From an uncultured Bacteroidales bacterium (lineage in GTDB: Bacteria > Bacteroidota > Bacteroidia > Bacteroidales > UBA4417): 9,881 nt of DNA. The first letter of the stretch is position 1. Every line of letters begins with the position of its first letter. Shown one piece after another: positions 6,352 to 9,881 of this stretch. Location of the stretch: the NCBI GenBank assembly GCA_903917425.1, contig CAIXAQ010000650.1, positions 1 to 9,881 on the forward strand, given 5' to 3'. The position numbers were made by a program, and so were the translations under genes. A model generated the notes under the pieces. That model saw only the letters and a program-made list of their open reading frames with translations. It did not search any database and was not told where the DNA came from.

Positions 6352-7059
6352 ATGACCCGGGACGAAATTATGCAGCAACTGCAGCAAATGGGAAATGAAA
6401 GTACAAAGAAGGTTTTGATGAAACATGGCGCAAGAGAACCTTTTTTCGGAGTGAAAATAGAAGACCTGAAGAAAATTGTAAAAAAAACAAAGACAGATTA
6501 CTCTCTTTCGCTCGGGTTGTACAATACCGGGAATTCCGATGCCATGTACCTTGCCGGACTGATTGCTGACCCCGGAAGAATGACCAGGGAAGATCTAAAC
6601 GACTGGGCTGATAAAGCTTATTGGTATATGCTGAGCGAGTTTACAGTGGCCTGGGTGGCATCCGAAAGTCCCTATGGTTTGGAACTTGCTTTGCAGTGGA
6701 TTGATTCCGGAAAAGAAAACATTGCTTCCTCAGGATGGGCTACTTTGGCAAGCATTGCGGCTATCAGTAACGATCCGGATATTGATAAAGAATTGTTTAC
6801 AGGGTTGTTGGAGAGAGTTTCAAAAACAATCCATACAGAGAAAAATCGCGTTCGCCATACCATGAATAATTTCGTGATCACGGTGGGTGGTTATTGCACT
6901 CATTTGTCAGCGGATGCCATTCAAATTGCTTCAACTTTGGGAAAACTACAGGTAGATATGGGCGGTACGGCATGTAAGGTGCCTGATGCCACTGAATATA
7001 TCAAAAAGATGCATAAACGGAATCTGCTCGGGAAAAAGAGGAAATCAGCAAGATGCTGA
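6352..7059 (+). CDS. DNA alkylation repair family protein (AlkD-like HEAT-repeat fold)
   Basis: This 235-residue helical protein is related to the DNA alkylation repair family (PF08713), whose studied member AlkD is a HEAT-like glycosylase that removes N3- and N7-alkylated purines. It contains helical repeat pairs. REPFFGVKIEDLKKIVK (28-44) is the typical N-terminal helix-turn. YWYMLSEFTVAWV (90-102) and SSGWATLASIAAIS (126-139) are the third and fourth repeats. VDMGGTACKVP (201-211) and the basic end GKKRKSARC (227-235) recall a Bacteroidota/Firmicutes subgroup. By eye, positions corresponding to AlkD D113 and R148 are not Asp and Arg here, so glycosylase activity is uncertain. The ATG at 6352 was preferred. 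An earlier in-frame GTG at 6292 lies inside the fabD terminator and would add a Phe-rich tail that is not family-like. No matching promoter box was found. Confidence 0.8.
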   Translation: MTRDEIMQQLQQMGNESTKKVLMKHGAREPFFGVKIEDLKKIVKKTKTDYSLSLGLYNTGNSDAMYLAGLIADPGRMTREDLNDWADKAYWYMLSEFTVAWVASESPYGLELALQWIDSGKENIASSGWATLASIAAISNDPDIDKELFTGLLERVSKTIHTEKNRVRHTMNNFVITVGGYCTHLSADAIQIASTLGKLQVDMGGTACKVPDATEYIKKMHKRNLLGKKRKSARC

Positions 7060-7147
7060 TGGAATTATACTGCAATTATTTCCATGTATTTCTTCAGCTT
7101 TTCCGATTGTAAATAATCTTTTCGGTTGTTCTATTAGCCATAATACT

Positions 7148-7212
7148 ATTAATTAAGTCATTGTAATGACCGTATTAATAGTAATTCAGTCATTATACTG
7201 ACTGTATTAACA
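7148..7212 (+). repeat. Tandem 32-bp direct repeat with GTCA-N6-TGAC dyads
   Basis: Two copies of a unit start at 7148 and 7180. Over 7156-7180 versus 7188-7212 they agree at 21 of 25 positions. Each copy contains a dyad: GTCATTGTAATGAC (7157-7170) and CAGTCA-N6-TGACTG (7187-7204). An outer inverted repeat TACTATTAAT / ATTAATAGTA (about 7144-7183) encloses the first dyad. The pair lies directly upstream of the promoter at 7221-7250, at a spacing of about three helical turns, as expected for two bound regulator dimers. The gap 7060-7271 has no visible gene. Confidence 0.55.
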
Positions 7213-7220
7213 CAAATATG

Positions 7221-7250
7221 ATTGTATCATCAAAATATCATCTAACTTTG
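7221..7250 (+). promoter_or_regulatory. Promoter for the AAA/DUF4143 ATPase gene
   Basis: TAACTTTG (7243-7250) is an exact TAnnTTTG -7 box, 21 bases before the ATG. ATTG at 7221-7224, 18 bases upstream of it, is a reasonable -33 TTTG-like element. It is the most complete promoter in the window. A small dyad, ATGAT-TGT-ATCAT (7218-7230), overlaps the -33 region. Confidence 0.55.
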
Positions 7251-7271
7251 TACTATTAAAATTCTTTCAAC

Positions 7272-8402
7272 ATGATAATAGAAAGAGAATTACAGGCAAA
7301 AATTGAAGCAAAATTAATACCCGGAAAAGCAATTTTGCTTTTTGGGCCACGTCGTGTCGGCAAAACGGTACTTATTGAAGAAATTCTCAAAAAATTTAAC
7401 GGTAGAACCCTTATTCTGAATGGTGAAGATGCCAATACATTAGCTTTATTATCAGAAAGAAGCATTTCCAATTATCGCAATCTACTGAATAATATTGATT
7501 TACTGGTAATAGATGAAGCACAAGCAATTCCTGATATCGGTAAAGTATTAAAACTTATTGTAGATGAAGTTGCCGGGATAAGGGTGATCGGAAGTGGGTC
7601 ATCGTCGTTCGATTTACTGAACAAAACAGGCGAACCGCTTACAGGACGAAGTTATTCGTTCAACCTACTGCCAATCAGTCAATCTGAACTTTCGATTACG
7701 GAAAATAGATTGCAAACCCGTCAAAATCTGGAGGCGCGACTTATTTACGGATCATTTCCGGAAGTGATTTCGATGGCAGACAATAACCAGCGTAAAGAAT
7801 ACCTGTTAGATTTGGTTTCTGCGTATTTATTAAAGGATTTATTGAGCCTGGAAGGATTACGCAATGCAAATAAACTCCGCGATTTATTGACTTTACTTGC
7901 ATATCAGGTGGGGAATGAAGTATCGTTAACAGAATTAGGATCACAATTGGGGTTGAGTAAAAATACGATAGAAAAATACCTGAATTTACTTACCAAAGTA
8001 TTTGTAATCCATCGTTTAGGAGGGTATTCTAAGAATTTAAGAAAGGAAATCAGCAAAAGTTCAAAATGGTATTTCTACGACAATGGAATCCGAAATGCGC
8101 TGATCGGAAATTTCAATCCCTTGTCTATCAGGCAGGATACAGGCTTATTGTGGGAAAACTACCTCGTTGCAGAACGGCTAAAGAAAAAAGCATATAAATC
8201 GGAACTTACCTATTTTTATTTCTGGCGCACATACGACGGACAGGAAATCGATTTTATTGAAGCGAATGCAGATACGCTAAAAGCTTTTGAAATGAAATGG
8301 AAATATAAAAAGTTCAAAATACCAGCTGCCTGGAAAGGTGCATATCCGGAAGCGTCTTTTGATATAGTAAATCCGGAGAACTATTTAAACTGGATTTTAT
8401 AA
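7272..8402 (+). CDS. AAA_14 ATPase with C-terminal DUF4143 domain
   Basis: This 376-residue protein has the two-domain layout of the ATP-binding DUF4143 family, whose cellular role is unknown. Residues 1-140 form a P-loop ATPase: Walker A GPRRVGKT (25-32), Walker B LLVIDEAQ (77-84), and a sensor-1-like GSGSS (107-111) followed by TGR (124-126). Residues about 160-250 are helical, and VSLTELGSQLGLSKNTIEKYLNLL (217-240) resembles a winged helix. The C-terminal DUF4143 region has SKWYFYDNGIRNAL (264-277), GLLWENYL (291-298) and YFYFWRTYDGQEIDFIE (314-330). D327 followed by E340-x-K342 (FEMKWK) matches a PD-(D/E)xK nuclease-like core. The family is accessory and often horizontally transferred. 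Here it is AT-rich at synonymous sites and stands alone between a repair gene and a polysaccharide locus. It has its own promoter with tandem dyads upstream. Confidence 0.93.
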   Translation: MIIERELQAKIEAKLIPGKAILLFGPRRVGKTVLIEEILKKFNGRTLILNGEDANTLALLSERSISNYRNLLNNIDLLVIDEAQAIPDIGKVLKLIVDEVAGIRVIGSGSSSFDLLNKTGEPLTGRSYSFNLLPISQSELSITENRLQTRQNLEARLIYGSFPEVISMADNNQRKEYLLDLVSAYLLKDLLSLEGLRNANKLRDLLTLLAYQVGNEVSLTELGSQLGLSKNTIEKYLNLLTKVFVIHRLGGYSKNLRKEISKSSKWYFYDNGIRNALIGNFNPLSIRQDTGLLWENYLVAERLKKKAYKSELTYFYFWRTYDGQEIDFIEANADTLKAFEMKWKYKKFKIPAAWKGAYPEASFDIVNPENYLNWIL

Positions 8403-8413
8403 TTTCAGAAAAC

Positions 8414-8429
8414 AATCAAGCATTTGATT
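8414..8429. terminator. Small hairpin between convergent genes
   Basis: AATCAA and TTGATT pair across a GCAT loop in the 36-bp gap where the AAA ATPase gene and the minus-strand acetyltransferase gene converge. The six-bp AT-rich stem is weak and lacks a strong T-run on either strand. It was kept only because of its position. Confidence 0.2.
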
Positions 8430-8438
8430 ATAAATCGA

Positions 8439-9020
8439 TTAACATGATTTATTCACCACGCCATCCTTAAGTTGGTAAGTAACTTTACTTTCGGGACATA
8501 TAGCTTTCCCCTCGGCATCAAATTTAAGTTTATGACCATATTCACTCATCCACCCGGTTTGACGGGCAGGATTTCCAAGTACCAAAGCATAGGCAGGCAC
8601 TGACTTTGTAACCACGGCCCCGGCGCCGATAAAAGAGAATTCGCCTAACTCGATACCACACACGATAGTAGCATTTGCCCCAATAGTTGCACCTTTGCGA
8701 ACGAATGTGCGGGCGTATTCATTCTTGCGGTTTACCGCACTGCGCGGATTTACTACGTTGGTAAACACCATCGAAGGACCCAGAAAAACATCGTCTTCGC
8801 ACACAACGCCTGTGTAGATTGATACGTTATTCTGGATTTTAACATTTTTCCCGAGCACTACGTCGGGCGACACTACCACATTTTGCCCGATATTGCAACC
8901 GTCGCCGATAATACAACCCGGCATGATGTGCGAAAAATGCCAGATCCGTGTTCCAGCGCCTATGGTGCATCCTTCATCAATAATGGCGGTGGAATGTGCA
9001 AAATATCCTTTTTCGGTCAT
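8439..9020 (-). CDS. wbpD: WbpD-type UDP-2-acetamido-3-amino-2,3-dideoxy-glucuronate N-acetyltransferase
   Basis: The 193-residue protein is a left-handed beta-helix (hexapeptide repeat) acetyltransferase. Hexapeptide-type repeats run through about 8-80 (IIDEGCTIGAGTRIWHFSHI, then IIGDGCNIGQNV and VVLGKNVKIQNNVSI). The block GVVCEDDVFLGPSMVFTNVV (71-90) with NPRSAVNR, then VRKGATIGANATIVCG (107-122) and GNPARQTGWMSEYG (149-162), is the signature of the WbpD/WlbB group. This group transfers acetyl from acetyl-CoA to the 3-amino group of the UDP-uronic acid. A less conserved C-terminal extension follows (about 163-193). The start ATG at 9020 is the only good one and there is no obvious ribosome site. 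The 3-aminotransferase that would supply its substrate is encoded just upstream on the same strand. Confidence 0.88.
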   Translation of the reverse strand: MTEKGYFAHSTAIIDEGCTIGAGTRIWHFSHIMPGCIIGDGCNIGQNVVVSPDVVLGKNVKIQNNVSIYTGVVCEDDVFLGPSMVFTNVVNPRSAVNRKNEYARTFVRKGATIGANATIVCGIELGEFSFIGAGAVVTKSVPAYALVLGNPARQTGWMSEYGHKLKFDAEGKAICPESKVTYQLKDGVVNKSC

Positions 9021-9034
9021 AATTTAGGCTGTTA

Positions 9035-9066
9035 GGTTGTTAGACTGTCAGGTTGTTAGACTGTCA
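9035..9066 (-). repeat. Two exact 16-bp tandem repeats inside the wbpE-wbpD gap
   Basis: GGTTGTTAGACTGTCA occurs twice in direct succession (9035-9050, 9051-9066), flanked by partial copies (GGCTGTTA at 9028, GGCTGG at 9067). It fills most of the 60-bp space between the two minus-strand genes and ends about 15 bases before the acetyltransferase start. It shows no inverted symmetry and no reading frame of its own. Confidence 0.75.
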
Positions 9067-9080
9067 GGCTGGTGGTGATA

Positions 9081-9881
9081 TTAATGTTTGAAAAAACTGA
9101 GTACAGATGAAGTAATATATGATAGTTGTTCTTCGTCCATTTCGGTATGCATGGGCAAAGAGATTACTGTATTTATCAGTTGCTCGGTTACCGGGAAATC
9201 GCCTTCGTTGTAACGAGAATCCAGATAGGCTTTTTGCAGGTGAATTGGGACAGGATAATAAATCATTGCAGGAATGTCTTTCGATGCGAGGTATTCCTGA
9301 AGTTTTCCCCGATTACCGCCTTTGATCAGCAAGGTATATTGATGAAAAACATGCGTTGAACGGCTAAAATGTGCCGGAATAATTATTTCAGGTTGATTCC
9401 CGAAAGCTTTATCGTAAAATGCTGCTACCTGTTGGCGTGCTTTGGCATACTGGTCGAGGTAGCGGAGTTTGACTTTTAACACGGCAGCCTGTATGCTGTC
9501 CAGACGGCTGTTTACGCCAATTTCATCATGATAGTACCGGACCGTCATGCCGTGATTTACAATGGAGCGGATTTTAATGGCAAGTGAATCGTCATTGGTA
9601 AATATAGCCCCGCCGTCGCCATAACACCCCAGGTTTTTTGACGGGAAAAATGATGTGCAACCCACATGCCCTATAGTTCCTGATTTTTTCCAGACATTAT
9701 CAGAATTCAGATAATCAGAACCAATGGACTGGCAGGCATCCTCGATAACAAACAAATTATGATGTTTGGCGATATCCATAATGGCATCCATATCGGCAGT
9801 CTGTCCAAAAAGATGAACAGGGACAATTGCTTTTGTGCGCGGAGTAATCGCTTTCAGGATAGCTTCAGTGCTGATATTGAA
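9081..9881 (-). CDS. wbpE: DegT/DnrJ/EryC1 (WbpE-type) PLP sugar aminotransferase, N-terminus outside window
   Basis: The frame is open to the right edge, so only the C-terminal 266 residues of a family usually about 360 long are present. Visible residues begin FNISTEAILKAITPRTKAIV. VHLFGQTADM (22-31 of the visible part) matches the family. D48 in FVIEDACQSIGSD contacts the PLP ring nitrogen. K82 in SFFPSKNLGCYGDGGA is the Schiff-base lysine. The C-terminal domain carries NSRLDSIQAAVLKVKL and YPVPIHLQKAY, normal for sugar aminotransferases. WbpE adds the 3-amino group to UDP-2-acetamido-3-dehydro-glucuronate using glutamate. Substrate specificity is inferred mainly from the adjacent WbpD-type acetyltransferase; DegT enzymes are hard to tell apart by sequence. 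An internal ATG at 9791 is not the start, since the conserved fold extends beyond it. Confidence 0.88.
   Translation of the reverse strand, partial: FNISTEAILKAITPRTKAIVPVHLFGQTADMDAIMDIAKHHNLFVIEDACQSIGSDYLNSDNVWKKSGTIGHVGCTSFFPSKNLGCYGDGGAIFTNDDSLAIKIRSIVNHGMTVRYYHDEIGVNSRLDSIQAAVLKVKLRYLDQYAKARQQVAAFYDKAFGNQPEIIIPAHFSRSTHVFHQYTLLIKGGNRGKLQEYLASKDIPAMIYYPVPIHLQKAYLDSRYNEGDFPVTEQLINTVISLPMHTEMDEEQLSYITSSVLSFFKH

Noticed and set aside
9035..9066. Tandem repeats as a CRISPR remnant
   Set aside because: The copies are directly adjacent without spacers and are only 16 bp. No cas gene is present.

Overview
The window looks like chromosomal DNA of a member of the Bacteroidota (Bacteroidales/Flavobacteriia-like). 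Four points support this. There is a SprE/PorW-type gliding/type IX secretion protein. It is followed by a bactofilin, an AtpZ-like and an AtpI-like gene, an order I recall from Bacteroidota. Four genes have a perfect TAnnTTTG box (the Bacteroidota -7 element) 21-29 nt before the start codon. Recognisable Shine-Dalgarno sites are scarce. No rRNA, tRNA, insertion sequence or CRISPR array was seen.

Layout. Positions 2-1759 (+) hold the 3' part of sprE/porW, which enters from the left edge. A 118-bp gap with two dyads and a promoter separates it from a bactofilin gene (1878-2269) that carries a one-base frameshift in a short A-run. Overlapping its end is an AtpZ-like gene (2229-2474), then a four-helix AtpI-like membrane protein (2554-2940). 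The ATP synthase structural genes that would be expected next are absent. A 282-bp AT-rich gap leads instead to a pterin pair: a PTPS/QueD-family protein (3223-3633) and GTP cyclohydrolase I, folE (3707-4366). Next come a Bax inhibitor-1/YccA membrane protein (4527-5249), fabD (5371-6243) and an AlkD-like DNA alkylation repair family protein (6352-7059). The first two of these end in clear intrinsic terminators. A 212-bp gap with a tandem pair of operator-like dyads precedes an AAA_14/DUF4143 ATPase (7272-8402), which is probably accessory. From 8439 to the right edge the genes are on the minus strand: a WbpD-type sugar N-acetyltransferase (8439-9020) and the C-terminal part of a WbpE-type DegT aminotransferase (9081-9881).

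How the genes work together. PTPS and FolE are consecutive steps from GTP to a tetrahydropterin. WbpE and WbpD are consecutive steps (3-amination, then 3-N-acetylation) toward a UDP-2,3-diacetamido-uronic acid used in surface polysaccharide. The right edge is therefore probably the end of an O-antigen or capsule locus. The remaining genes are mostly independent housekeeping units with their own promoters.

I saw no convincing undescribed multi-gene system. The points most worth checking are the bactofilin frameshift, the loss of the atp operon next to its usual leader genes, the tandem dyads before the AAA ATPase, and the apparent absence of AlkD catalytic residues in the alkylation-repair homologue.
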